From: Acinetobacter larvae
GTDB lineage: Bacteria > Pseudomonadota > Gammaproteobacteria > Pseudomonadales > Moraxellaceae
Direction of reading: 5' to 3'
Assembly (NCBI RefSeq): GCF_001704115.1
Contig: NZ_CP016895.1
Span: 868,001-932,000, forward strand
DNA length: 64,000 nt
Within the stretch, counting starts at the first letter, position 1; each line of letters starts with the position of its first letter. The position numbers were made by a program, and so were the translations under genes. A model generated the notes under the pieces. It had not been told where the DNA came from. It made no database searches and worked only from the letters and a program-made list of their open reading frames with translations. This document shows positions 47,384-56,931 of the stretch, piece by piece.

Positions 47384-47593
47384 TTAAAGCAGTAATGCCT
47401 TGACCTTGGTTGCTTTCTCAAAATGATCTAATTTATTTTCCATAATCCACCAGTGCGCTGCCTCCATGAGCAATTCTGGATGATCATTTTTATTGGCAAA
47501 GAATGCATAAAAAGAGATCCCTACTTGATCTCCTTTTTTATCAATTTTTTGATCGCATACTTGGATTATTTTTTGTTTTAAAGATTCACGCAT
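47384..47593 (-). CDS. Small hypothetical protein
   Basis: A 69-residue protein, MRESLKQKIIQVCDQKIDKK to ...KVKALLL, with a compact WWIMENK helix and a GDQVGISFYAFFANKND strand region; it looks like a conserved small cytosolic protein (possibly DUF6500). The open frame extends upstream to 47770, but the added residues are low-complexity and overlap the neighbouring lipoprotein gene, so the ATG at 47593 is the more likely start. Function unknown. Confidence 0.6.
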   Translation of the reverse strand: MRESLKQKIIQVCDQKIDKKGDQVGISFYAFFANKNDHPELLMEAAHWWIMENKLDHFEKATKVKALLL

Positions 47594-47699
47594 GCATTGT
47601 TGCCTATGTGGGAGAGGATATATGTAAGGAGTATAGATAAGAGCTCTAAGAGGATAAATAAAGTGATGTAGAGTAATTCTATCTGAATCGGAGATTGTT

Positions 47700-48320
47700 T
47701 TAACATAGTGCGGCACGATGAATTTTATTGTCTTTGAAATAAAATAACGATGTTGCACAGGTTTCTTCATTCCAGTTTGCTAAAACACCATCATGTTGCA
47801 AATAAATTTTTGCTTCTTCGGGCGCATTTTTTACATCGACCAGATCGTCAGATTCAATTTTTAATTGATCAACATAGACCTGACCTGCTTTGGCAATATC
47901 AAAGCTACCAAATAAATCTAGGTCATCCTCTGGATTATCACTTTCATAATAATAAACTTGATCGCTATCGTTAATACGAAATTCAAATAAATATTTTAAG
48001 CCAGCTTTGTTGGGATTATGCAGGACTTGAAAGGAATCTAACTTGCCGTCGCCATTAAGGTCTACCCGTAGCGGTTGTTTTAAATATAAATTATCGACTT
48101 GATAACCTGTAGGCAAAGGAACGGTATTGGTCATGCTGAGTGGATCGACTGGTTTTTTCTCTGCTATTTTTGTGGGTATTGATGTGGAGGATGCTGCTAC
48201 CGTGCTAATAGATATATTTTCTGAGGCAGTAGTTTGCTCATTGAGTTCAGGCGGGGTATTCGGTTGATGGCAAGCTGCTAATACTGAACAGCTTAGAAGA
48301 CTCAAGAGAATAGTTTTCAA
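47700..48320 (-). CDS. Lipoprotein with EF-hand-like loop, TTG start
   Basis: A 206-residue outer or periplasmic lipoprotein. With TTG at 48320 as start the protein begins MKTILLSLLSCSVLAACHQP, a complete signal peptide and lipobox (LAAC, Cys17). GGAG stands six bases before that TTG. An upstream ATG would give an N-terminal extension without sense. DLNGDGKLDSF (about residues 87-97) is an EF-hand-like calcium loop. A Thr/Ser-rich linker follows the lipid anchor. Function unknown. Confidence 0.65.
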   Translation of the reverse strand: MKTILLSLLSCSVLAACHQPNTPPELNEQTTASENISISTVAASSTSIPTKIAEKKPVDPLSMTNTVPLPTGYQVDNLYLKQPLRVDLNGDGKLDSFQVLHNPNKAGLKYLFEFRINDSDQVYYYESDNPEDDLDLFGSFDIAKAGQVYVDQLKIESDDLVDVKNAPEEAKIYLQHDGVLANWNEETCATSLFYFKDNKIHRAALC

Positions 48321-48563
48321 AATAAACTCCAGTATATTAAATATATCTATTGATATTGGCGAATTCACATTGCTTGGATAGTACGGTATATCTATTCAGG
48401 CATGCAAATCAACATCGTTGCATTATATGCGTTAAAAATATGAGATGCGTTAAAATATACTCTGCAAAAAAGTATTTCAATATATTGATTGCAATATATT
48501 GGCTATTCTGTGAGGGGTATATTTTATAGCCGTGATTGATGGTTATGACTGCTGGGGATTATA

Positions 48564-49406
48564 TTGAGTAGCATAGAAAATACAAAATCATCTTGTGTGG
48601 TGATTACAGGCGCAACACGTGGCATCGGTTTTGGTCTAGCAAAAGCATTTTTAGATTTGGGCTGGCATGTGGTGATTGCAGGTCGGGATCAGGCTCAGCT
48701 GCAAAAAAGCTTAAAGCAATTGGCGAATGAATATGGTGCAGCACATATTGTTGGGCAATGCTGTGATGTAACCAACTATGATGATCTACAAAATTTGTGG
48801 CGATATGCACAGCAGCAGTTTAAATATATTGATGTTTGGATTAATAATGCTGGCAGTTGTACAGCAGCTAAAGCTTTTCAAGAAATTTCAGCGGTAGAGT
48901 TACAGCAAGTGGTACAAACTAACGTGCTTGGTGCAATGTTTGGTGCACAAATTGCCTTAAAAGGAATGTCCGTGCAGGGTTTTGGACAAATTTTTAATAT
49001 GGAGGGTTGGGGCAGCCGTGGTGAATGGAGTGCTGGCATGACCGCTTATGCTACAACGAAGCGTGCGGTAGGGTATTTTAGCCATGCATTATATAGAGAA
49101 GCCAAGCATAGTCAGATTAAAATCGGTACCTTAAGCCCCGGCATGGTTGCTACGGACTTATTGATTTCATCTTGGCAACATGGTGATGCGCGACATTGGC
49201 GTAAAATGAAATGGTTATTTATGTTTGTGATTGATTCGCCCGAAATAGTTTGCGCTTACTTGGCACAACGTGTTAGTCGCAATAAGCAAAATAATGTTCG
49301 TATTGTATGGATGTCACCGTGGCGTTTGCTACTCAGATTTCTGCAGCCTTATTATTGGCGACGTAATCCTGTGCAGGGAACCGCATTGGATGATTTAGGA
49401 AAATAA
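48564..49406 (+). CDS. Short-chain dehydrogenase/reductase
   Basis: A 280-residue classical SDR oxidoreductase. VVITGATRGIGFGLAKAF is the NAD(P) binding motif TGxxxGxG, VWINNAGSC is the NNAG motif, and YATTK holds the catalytic Tyr and Lys. An Asn occurs at about residue 112 in QTNVLGAM. The C-terminal 60 residues are longer and basic (WRKMKWLFMF, RIVWMSPWRLLLRFL), possibly membrane-associated. The start is TTG at 48564 behind GGGGA. The substrate cannot be told; lipid or aldehyde reduction is common in relatives. Confidence 0.8.
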   Translation: MSSIENTKSSCVVITGATRGIGFGLAKAFLDLGWHVVIAGRDQAQLQKSLKQLANEYGAAHIVGQCCDVTNYDDLQNLWRYAQQQFKYIDVWINNAGSCTAAKAFQEISAVELQQVVQTNVLGAMFGAQIALKGMSVQGFGQIFNMEGWGSRGEWSAGMTAYATTKRAVGYFSHALYREAKHSQIKIGTLSPGMVATDLLISSWQHGDARHWRKMKWLFMFVIDSPEIVCAYLAQRVSRNKQNNVRIVWMSPWRLLLRFLQPYYWRRNPVQGTALDDLGK

Positions 49407-49504
49407 AATATTCAGTCAATGCAGCAGCAGTTTTGCAGGCGATAAAACCAAATAAACAGCCTGTAGCTAAAATAGCATCCAAATCACGACCTAAACGCAT
49501 AAAC

Positions 49505-49545
49505 CATCATCCCCTCCGTGGAGGGGATGATTTATATAGTTTTAT
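49505..49545 (+). terminator. Hairpin terminator between convergent SDR and valS
   Basis: ATCATCCCCTCC and GGAGGGGATGAT form a perfect 12-bp stem around GT, followed by TTATATAGTTTTATT. It probably serves both converging genes. Confidence 0.75.
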
Positions 49546-49563
49546 TGCTGATCTGGATAGATC

Positions 49564-52455
49564 TTATAAAGCGGCAATTTGTTCCATATTGCGTTTGATC
49601 TGCGTCAACTGATCTGAGAATTCAGCCAGTTTGGCTTTTTCACCCTCGACCACTGCGGCAGGCGCTTTGCTAACAAAGCCTTCATTGGCGAGTTTATTGG
49701 CGATTTGATCATGCTGTTTTTGTACTTTGTCTAAATCTTTTTGTAGACGTGCCAATTCAGCTTGCGGGTCAATGAGCCCTTTCATTGGAACATAGACCAC
49801 AGCATGGGCAACCACACTAGAAGATGACAAAGGTGGTTCTTGGTCAGCCGCAAGGAATGCAATACTTTCAACTTTGGCCAAAGCTTTAAACAAGGGCTCA
49901 ATACGTGAAATTTGAGCATGCTCTGCTGCGGTGATGTTTTTCAGTAATACTGGTAGAAGACGCGCATTACCTAAGCCCATTTCACCGCGAATATTACGTA
50001 CCGCACCAATTAGTCCTTGTAACCAATGCATATCTGCTTCAGCTTGAGTATTGATGAGCTGTTCATCCGCTACTGGATAAGGCGCAGTCATGATGGTTTC
50101 ACCAGCAACACCGAGCATTGGTGCAAGGGTTTGCCAGATTTCTTCGGTTAGATATGGCATCAGTGGATGTGCCATGCGTAAAGACGCTTCAAGTACTGCC
50201 AACAACACACGGCGGACTTCTGCTTTACGCGCAGGATCAACACTTTCGTCATTGAGTACAGGTTTGGTCAGTTCGACGTACCAGTCACAGTATTCATTCC
50301 AAATAAAGTCATAAATAGCTTGTGCAGCTAAATCGAGACGATAGGTCTCAAATGCTTGTTGTACAGTTTGAGCGGTTTTTTGCAGACGGCTGACAATCCA
50401 TTGCTCTGGCAGCTCCCAAAGTTCTGACTGAGCGTGTGTCGCAACCGTTTGCCCCTCAATATTCATCAGTACAAAACGTGTCGCATTCCAGATTTTATTA
50501 CAGAAGTTACGATAGCCTTCAACGCGTTTGAGATCGAATTTGATATCGCGACCAGTATTGGCGAGTGCACAGAAAGTAAAACGTAAGGCATCTGTACCAT
50601 AAGCATTGATGCCTTCTGGGAATTCTTTACGGGTTGATTTTTCGATTTTGCTGGCTTGCTTTGGATTCATCAAACCAAAGGTACGTTTTTTCACTAGACT
50701 TTCTAAGTCGATTCCATCGATCAAATCCAATGGGTCTAATACGTTACCTTTGGATTTAGACATTTTTTGACCTTCACCATCGCGTACCAAACCGTGTACA
50801 TAAACGGTTTTAAACGGAATTTGTGGTGTGCCATCTGGGTTTTTCATGAAGTGCATGGTCATCATGATCATGCGTGCCACCCAGAAGAAAATAATATCAA
50901 AACCTGTGACCAATACGCTGGTTGGGTGGAAGGTATTGAGAAAGTCATTGTGTGCATCTTGCGCTGGATCGCCAGTCCAACCGAGGGTTGAGAAGGTCCA
51001 GAGCGCAGAGGAGAACCAGGTATCTAATACATCTTCATCTTGCTGCAATGCAATATCAGCTGCAATTTGATATTTGTCACGCACTTCGGCTTCATTGCGT
51101 GCCACATAAATATTCCCTGCATCGTCATACCAAGCAGGGATGCGATGACCCCACCACAATTGACGTGAAATACACCAGTCTTGAATGTTGTTCATCCATG
51201 CCATGTACATATTGCTGTATTGTTCAGGCACAAACTTAATGCGACCATCTTGTACTGCACTAATGGCAGGCTGCGCCAAAGGTGCAATTTTGACATACCA
51301 TTGATCCGTTAGCAGCGGTTCAACAATTACGCCAGAACGATCACCACGTGGTGCTTTGAGGGTATAAGGATCGATTTTGTCTAACCAGCCTTCCGCTTCA
51401 GCTTGCGCAACCAGTTGTTTACGTGCTGCAAAACGTTCTAGACCAGCATATGCGGCAGGTGCTGCAATATATTCAGAAATCGGCTCACCAGCTTTGCTCA
51501 TAAACTCAAAGTTTGCCAATACTTCTGCATTTTTATTGAAGATGTTGATCAAGGGGAGTTGGTGACGTTTGCCCAATTCATAGTCATTGAAGTCATGTGC
51601 AGGGGTGATTTTTACACAGCCAGTACCGAAGTCTTGTTCAACGTATTCGTCAGCGACAATAGGAATCAAACGCCCGCTAATCGGTAATACAATTTTTTTA
51701 CCAATTAAGTGTGCATAACGTTCATCTTTGGGATGTACCGCGACCGCAGCATCACCCAATAAGGTTTCTGGGCGTGTGGTTGCAACAACCAAATAATTGG
51801 CACCATCTAGGGTACGGATCGTTTGATCTTCAAAGAAATATTTAAAGTGCCAGAGTGAGCTATTTTCTTCGATAGACTCAACTTCCAGATCAGACAGTGC
51901 GGTATGTAGCTTAGGGTCCCAGTTGACCAAACGTTTACCACGATAAATCAAACCATCTTCATGTAAACGAACAAATACTTCTTTGACAGCATTGGACAGA
52001 CCTTCATCCATGGTAAAACGTTCACGTGACCAATCTACCGATGAACCTAAACGACGAATTTGGCTGGTAATGGTATTTCCTGATTGCTCTTTCCATTGCC
52101 AAATTTTTTCAATGAATTTCTCGCGCCCTAAGTCATGGCGGCTAATATCCTGTGCGGCAAGTTGACGCTCAACCACCATTTGCGTAGCAATACCGGCATG
52201 GTCTGTACCCGGTTGCCAAAGCGTATTTTTACCCATCATACGGTTGTAACGGGTTAGGGCATCCATGACGGCATTGTTAAAACCATGACCCATATGCAAA
52301 CTACCCGTGACGTTTGGCGGTGGGATCATGATACAGAAAGCATCGCCTTGGCCAGAGGGTTTAAAGAAACCTTTTTGTTCCCAAGTTTGGTACCATTTTT
52401 TTTCGATCTCGGTTGGATCGTAAGTGGTTGCAATATTTTGCGCTGTATTGGTCAT
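49564..52455 (-). CDS. valS: Valyl-tRNA synthetase
   Basis: A class I aminoacyl-tRNA synthetase of about 963 residues that charges tRNA(Val). The HIGH motif appears as [15 protein letters not shown] and the KMSKS motif as [18 protein letters not shown]1 editing domain with [19 protein letters not shown], the helical anticodon-binding domain and the C-terminal coiled coil ([19 protein letters not shown]) are all present. The open frame begins at 52476, but [15 protein letters not shown] at 52455 is the family start. Confidence 0.96.
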   Translation of the reverse strand: MTNTAQNIATTYDPTEIEKKWYQTWEQKGFFKPSGQGDAFCIMIPPPNVTGSLHMGHGFNNAVMDALTRYNRMMGKNTLWQPGTDHAGIATQMVVERQLAAQDISRHDLGREKFIEKIWQWKEQSGNTITSQIRRLGSSVDWSRERFTMDEGLSNAVKEVFVRLHEDGLIYRGKRLVNWDPKLHTALSDLEVESIEENSSLWHFKYFFEDQTIRTLDGANYLVVATTRPETLLGDAAVAVHPKDERYAHLIGKKIVLPISGRLIPIVADEYVEQDFGTGCVKITPAHDFNDYELGKRHQLPLINIFNKNAEVLANFEFMSKAGEPISEYIAAPAAYAGLERFAARKQLVAQAEAEGWLDKIDPYTLKAPRGDRSGVIVEPLLTDQWYVKIAPLAQPAISAVQDGRIKFVPEQYSNMYMAWMNNIQDWCISRQLWWGHRIPAWYDDAGNIYVARNEAEVRDKYQIAADIALQQDEDVLDTWFSSALWTFSTLGWTGDPAQDAHNDFLNTFHPTSVLVTGFDIIFFWVARMIMMTMHFMKNPDGTPQIPFKTVYVHGLVRDGEGQKMSKSKGNVLDPLDLIDGIDLESLVKKRTFGLMNPKQASKIEKSTRKEFPEGINAYGTDALRFTFCALANTGRDIKFDLKRVEGYRNFCNKIWNATRFVLMNIEGQTVATHAQSELWELPEQWIVSRLQKTAQTVQQAFETYRLDLAAQAIYDFIWNEYCDWYVELTKPVLNDESVDPARKAEVRRVLLAVLEASLRMAHPLMPYLTEEIWQTLAPMLGVAGETIMTAPYPVADEQLINTQAEADMHWLQGLIGAVRNIRGEMGLGNARLLPVLLKNITAAEHAQISRIEPLFKALAKVESIAFLAADQEPPLSSSSVVAHAVVYVPMKGLIDPQAELARLQKDLDKVQKQHDQIANKLANEGFVSKAPAAVVEGEKAKLAEFSDQLTQIKRNMEQIAAL

Positions 52456-52736
52456 AGTCAAGACAATAAACATCAAAGAAAATTGCAGTTATTGTAGCAA
52501 AAATTTTTATCTGGTTGGGAACTACAGCCGATTGGGTCTGCGCTAAACTTATGCTTGTTTTTGCTGAGGTTCTATTATGAGGGGATGCTATCTTGTAATC
52601 CTCTTACAGCGATGTAGATCTGTAACGTCTTTGTTTGTCCTACAGCATGTCTGTCATTCTGGCTTTACTGTGTGACGGTGGGAAAGCATGCGCATCATCT
52701 TATCTGGATTAATAGATTGAATAGAGGGTTTAAGCG

Positions 52737-53468
52737 ATGCAGTCTCAGGTATATTTGCCTATCAGCCCTGAAAGTGTAGTGCAATTACAACAGATTGATC
52801 GGGCATTACGCGCAGGAGAAAAACCAGCCCAAGCAAAAGCTTTGGGGCAGGTGTTGGCTACACTAGCATGCGAGGTATTCGATGCCGTGTTTTTAGCGTT
52901 ATTGACGGCGCAAATAACACAATGCCAACAACACGTGACCGAAGGGCAGGGAGCGCTTGAAGCTGAGCAATTGCTGCACTCTTTGCATGCTTCAGCGCAG
53001 GTCATCACTGAGATTAAACAGCATATTGAAAAATATATGCCTTATGCCGTGGCTTTATTTCGCAATCAGCGCTTATTGCCCTTGGTTGATTATTTACAAA
53101 CACATTGTATTGAGCAGCGTGGTGTGCAACATTATCTGCATTATGCAATTTCTTTCGCACAGCGGCAAAACTACCTGCTTCAGCTTCAGGCAGTGCAAGC
53201 CAATGATGCTCCAGCAATCGTCGCAGCAATCCAGCAATTGATTGAAATTGTTGATGTCGGGGTAGATGCTCTGTTGTATAAGCCTAAGGAACAATTGCAT
53301 TTAAATTTTATTTTAGATAAAAGTTTAAATGCTGTGATCCAGATGTGTTGCCAAATGGGATATAAACGCTTGTCTCATTTAGCAACAGAACTTGATCCAC
53401 ATCGGGCAGCTGTGGTATTTCAACACTTTTTACAGTTTCTCGATGCATCAACAATACAATCGTATTGA
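52737..53468 (+). CDS. Hypothetical helical protein
   Basis: A 243-residue protein, rich in Leu, Gln, His and Ala and nearly all helical, without signal peptide or clear membrane segments. I recognise no family. It precedes an SDR gene on the same strand by about 35 bases, so the two may form an operon. The start has a modest site (AGAGGG some 10 bases upstream). A conserved role in Acinetobacter is likely but not shown. Confidence 0.6.
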   Translation: MQSQVYLPISPESVVQLQQIDRALRAGEKPAQAKALGQVLATLACEVFDAVFLALLTAQITQCQQHVTEGQGALEAEQLLHSLHASAQVITEIKQHIEKYMPYAVALFRNQRLLPLVDYLQTHCIEQRGVQHYLHYAISFAQRQNYLLQLQAVQANDAPAIVAAIQQLIEIVDVGVDALLYKPKEQLHLNFILDKSLNAVIQMCCQMGYKRLSHLATELDPHRAAVVFQHFLQFLDASTIQSY

Positions 53469-53504
53469 TGAACAGCCTCTTTTTTAAATGCATTGGAGCG
53501 CACC

Positions 53505-54308
53505 ATGGCGGTATATCATTTACAAGACAAAGTAGTTTGGATTACTGGCGCTTCGTCAGGGATTGGTTTGGCATGTGCGCGTCTGTGTGCTGCCGCGGGC
53601 GCTGAATTAATTTTATCTGCCCGTCGACAAGATGTGTTAGAGCAGGTGCGGCAAAGCTTGCCCAATCCAGATCGGCATCTTGTTATTCCTTTTGATATGC
53701 AGAATGAACAACAATTACAGCAAGCATTTACCCAAGTACAAGCGTCAAAAGGGCGGATTGATTGGTTGATCAATAACGCTGGCTTGAGTCAACGTGCTTT
53801 GATTTCAGAAACCAGTATGCAAACTGAGCGCAAAATCATGGAAGTTGATTATTTTTCCCATATTCATTTAACCAAAACCGTATTGCCCATGCTGATCGCG
53901 CAGCAGTCAGGACATATTGTTTTTATATCCAGTGTGGCGGGCTTGGTGGGAACACAATATCGCGCCAGTTATTCCGCGGCGAAAGCAGCGATTCATATGT
54001 GGGCCAATAGTTTGCGTGCAGAAGTGCAGCCATTGGGCATTCAGGTATCGGTGGTATTTCCAGGTTTTGTGCAGACCAACGTATCTTTTAATGCCCTAAA
54101 TGGTGAGGGTTTGGCACAAAATCATCAGGATGATGCGATTGAAAGCGGTCTGAATGCAGATGATTTTGCCAAAGAAATGTTATCCGCCCTGATGAAAGGT
54201 CGTGAATATATAGTGGTCGCGGGTATAAAAGAAAAATTAGGCGTGTGGCTATCGCGTTTATCACCACCGCTGCTTTATAAAATGATTCGTAAAGTTAAAG
54301 TGAAGTAA
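53505..54308 (+). CDS. Short-chain dehydrogenase/reductase
   Basis: A 267-residue SDR. VVWITGASSGIGLACARLC is the cofactor motif, WLINNAGLSQ the NNAG motif, and YSAAKAA holds the catalytic Tyr and Lys after SSVAGLVG. The last residues are basic (KMIRKVKVK). Relatives of this type (DHRS7-like) reduce ketones or retinoid-like compounds. I start it at ATG 53505, six bases after GGAG; the TTG at 53493 is the upstream end of the open frame and overlaps that site. Confidence 0.85.
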   Translation: MAVYHLQDKVVWITGASSGIGLACARLCAAAGAELILSARRQDVLEQVRQSLPNPDRHLVIPFDMQNEQQLQQAFTQVQASKGRIDWLINNAGLSQRALISETSMQTERKIMEVDYFSHIHLTKTVLPMLIAQQSGHIVFISSVAGLVGTQYRASYSAAKAAIHMWANSLRAEVQPLGIQVSVVFPGFVQTNVSFNALNGEGLAQNHQDDAIESGLNADDFAKEMLSALMKGREYIVVAGIKEKLGVWLSRLSPPLLYKMIRKVKVK

Positions 54309-54405
54309 AATCTTTTTAACACCATAACTTTTAATATATAAACTTTTAATATATAGCGCGCCTGCATTCATGCTGATGTGATGCTGGAACGTTGCCGGCT
54401 TTAGA

Positions 54406-54888
54406 CTAGGACGGGTCAGTGTTGTGATATGGCTCAGTGTTATTGACCACTACCGGTGGGATCAGTGCGGTACCGTAGGCAAAAACCTCTATCATACCAC
54501 CGCGCCGTTTCAGCTGCGCTGTACTGAGCCTTAAGCCTGCGATTTGATCTGCACCTAACCGCGATGCCTGACGTTTTAAACGTACAATTGCTTCACGTCG
54601 CGCTCGCTCCACGACGGATTCATAACTTTGAATACGTCCACCGAGTAGATTACGAATCACAGCTAAAACATATTTAAAATAATCATGTGAGATCACCACA
54701 TTGCTCATGATCAACTGTCCTTGCCCAGAGGAAGTGATCTTTCTTTCATTACATAGACTTATTGCTGCAAGTTGCGCTTCTTGCTGCTCAAGCTGTTGTA
54801 AATGTTGCTGTTCAACACGGCGACCTACCAACCAGCCGATGCTGAATAGCACAACAAACAGTACAATTTTAAAAATGAAGGCATTCAT
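54406..54888 (-). CDS. YbjQ/UPF0145-like protein with N-terminal membrane helix
   Basis: A 160-residue protein. An N-terminal membrane helix (IFKIVLFVVLFSIGWLVG) precedes a YbjQ-like domain (MSNVVISHDYFKYVLAVIRNLLGGRIQSYESVVERARREAIVRLKRQA and LGADQIAGLRLST). YbjQ proteins form pentameric rings of unknown function; the DUF74 heavy-metal-binding name is historical. It lies nine bases after another YbjQ gene on the same strand, and the two probably form an operon. Confidence 0.8.
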   Translation of the reverse strand: MNAFIFKIVLFVVLFSIGWLVGRRVEQQHLQQLEQQEAQLAAISLCNERKITSSGQGQLIMSNVVISHDYFKYVLAVIRNLLGGRIQSYESVVERARREAIVRLKRQASRLGADQIAGLRLSTAQLKRRGGMIEVFAYGTALIPPVVVNNTEPYHNTDPS

Positions 54889-54897
54889 GATCTATGC

Positions 54898-55257
54898 TCA
54901 GTGCTGATTGGAGAATGGGTCGGGTAGAGTATTTGTCGTTGCTTCGACGATGACGGCTGTACCATATACGAACAATTCGGAAGCCCCTTTAGCAATATTG
55001 GAGGTCGAGAAACGAATGGCGACAATTGCATTTGCCCCTAAAGCCTGTGCTTTGTCAATCATACGTTGCATGGCTTCTTGACGCGATTCTTCGAGGAGTT
55101 CGGTATAGCCTTTGAGCTCACCGCCGACAATATTTTTTAGACTGGCCATGAGATCGCGACCAACATGTTTACTACGTACGGTACTGCCATAGACGACATC
55201 AATTTGGCGAATGCTTTGATGCCCAGGTATGCTTTCTAAGTTGCTGAGTTGTATCAT
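54898..55257 (-). CDS. YbjQ/UPF0145-like protein
   Basis: A 119-residue soluble protein of the YbjQ family. VVYGSTVRSKHVGRDLMASLKNIVGGELKGYTELLEESRQEAMQRM, GANAIVAIRFSTS and ASELFVYGTAV are its conserved parts. It is a little longer than E. coli YbjQ (107 residues) and starts at an ATG without a strong site. It sits upstream of a membrane-anchored relative, suggesting a heteromeric ring tethered to the membrane (inference). Confidence 0.85.
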   Translation of the reverse strand: MIQLSNLESIPGHQSIRQIDVVYGSTVRSKHVGRDLMASLKNIVGGELKGYTELLEESRQEAMQRMIDKAQALGANAIVAIRFSTSNIAKGASELFVYGTAVIVEATTNTLPDPFSNQH

Positions 55258-55412
55258 GTGTTTAGCTTATTGTGTTTAAAAAATGATATTGAGTATAAAT
55301 TAATTTTTTCTATTGCTCAGTTGTTTTTTGCTATTTATAGGCTTAGAAAGCCCACATATATCAAAGCGTAGAGATAACAAAGCCCCAATATAACAAATCT
55401 TAGATTTAGATA

Positions 55413-55442
55413 TAGCAAAGCCCACCGAGGTGGGCTTTGCTA
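55413..55442 (-). terminator. Terminator of adeIJK
   Basis: TAGCAAAGCCCACC and GGTGGGCTTTGCTA form a perfect 14-bp stem with loop GA, just past the end of adeK. Confidence 0.85.
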
Positions 55443-55464
55443 CGCAGTCATCGCATAGAAAATA

Positions 55465-56931
55465 CTATTTGACGACGTCTTCTTTATGATATTTCTGCTG
55501 GGAACTCGATGCAGGATATTGTACTGGATCGCTGCTATTGGTTTTTAGACCACCACCGAGGGTTTTATAGAGCTCAATTTGGTTGTTGAGATCAGCTTGT
55601 TGGAGTAACAACAAGTTTTGTTCAGCGGTATATGAAGAACGCTGTGCATCTAATACGGTTAAGAAACTATCAATACCCGATTTAAAACGTGCATCTGAAA
55701 GTTTGTAACTGGTATTGGTCGCTTGTACCAAACGTTTTTGAGCGGTTAAACGTTCACCGATATGCATACGTGTTGCCAGTGCATCATTGACTTCACGGAA
55801 AGCAGATTGAATCGATTTTTCATAGTTTGATAAAGCGATTTCTTGATCAGTTTCTGAAATCTTGATATTGGCTTTACGTGTGCCCCAATCGAAAATTGGT
55901 AGATCAAGACTTGGCCCCAAAGACCAAACAAATGAACCCGATTTAAACAAGTCACTGAGGTCAGTCGATGCGCTACCCGCTCTGCCTGTTAGGCTGATGG
56001 TTGGGAATAAACGCGCCCGTGCAGCACCGATATTGGCACCCGCTGCAGACAGTTGATATTCTGCTGTGCGGATATCAGGACGGTTATAAAGCAAATCACT
56101 TGGAATACCTGTGCTAAAGGCTTGATTATTAGTGATCTGTATCACGGCTTGTTGTGGGAGCAAGTTTTCAGGAATGCTTTGACCAACCAATAAGTTGAGT
56201 AAGTTTTTAGCTTGTTCAACTTGTGTTTTAAAGTTGGCGACGTCATTACGTGCTGTTTCAACAGAAATTTGCGCTTGACGTACTGGCAATTCACTGTCAA
56301 TTCCCACATCAAAACGTTTTTTGTTGAGCTTATAGGAATTCTCTTGCGCAACTAAGGTTTGCTGTGCCAATTTTAATTGTGCATTGGCAAAAGCATAGTT
56401 CAGCCACGCTTGAGAAACTTGTCCAATCAAGGAGATTTGCGTTGAATCACGTGCAGACGCTGTGGCGAGATAATCATCTAAGGCACTATCTTTTAAGCTG
56501 CGTACACGACCCCAGAAATCCAGCTCATAGGCTGTAACACCCAGACTAACGTCATACGTGGTAAAGGGTTTGGGGGCACTTGTCGTATCTTGACGTAAAA
56601 TGCTGCCACTTGCGCCAATCGTTGGTAATTGATTATTTTCTGCAATTCGTAATTGTTGCTGGGCTTTTTGAATATTCAGTGCAGCGGTACGTAAATCGCG
56701 GTTATTGTTAAGCGCTAAGTCGATTACTTGTACAAGTCGAGCATCACTAAAGAACTCTTTATACCCTTGTTCAGCAATTGAAGGGCCATTCGCATTGGCT
56801 AAATAACCCGTAGGAATATTTGCCTGAACGACGGGTTCTGGGCCACGCATGCTTTGGCATGCCGCCAAAGCAAGTGCGAGTGCAGATACCGCGATACTAC
56901 GACCAGTAAGCGTCCATAAAGCTGGCATCAC
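55465..56931 (-). CDS. adeK: Outer membrane efflux channel AdeK
   Basis: A 488-residue TolC/OprM-type outer membrane lipoprotein, the exit duct of the AdeIJK pump. The signal peptide ends at a lipobox ALAACQS (Cys25). Two repeats of the efflux family are visible (NNNRDLRTAALNIQKAQQQLRIAENN and SAFREVNDALATRMH), with the barrel and long alpha-helical hairpins of the class. It overlaps adeJ by four bases (ATGA). Last gene of the operon. Confidence 0.92.
   Translation of the reverse strand: MMPALWTLTGRSIAVSALALALAACQSMRGPEPVVQANIPTGYLANANGPSIAEQGYKEFFSDARLVQVIDLALNNNRDLRTAALNIQKAQQQLRIAENNQLPTIGASGSILRQDTTSAPKPFTTYDVSLGVTAYELDFWGRVRSLKDSALDDYLATASARDSTQISLIGQVSQAWLNYAFANAQLKLAQQTLVAQENSYKLNKKRFDVGIDSELPVRQAQISVETARNDVANFKTQVEQAKNLLNLLVGQSIPENLLPQQAVIQITNNQAFSTGIPSDLLYNRPDIRTAEYQLSAAGANIGAARARLFPTISLTGRAGSASTDLSDLFKSGSFVWSLGPSLDLPIFDWGTRKANIKISETDQEIALSNYEKSIQSAFREVNDALATRMHIGERLTAQKRLVQATNTSYKLSDARFKSGIDSFLTVLDAQRSSYTAEQNLLLLQQADLNNQIELYKTLGGGLKTNSSDPVQYPASSSQQKYHKEDVVK

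Noticed and set aside
47593..47770. Upstream extension of the small protein at 47384
   Set aside because: The added residues overlap the adjacent lipoprotein gene and are of low complexity.
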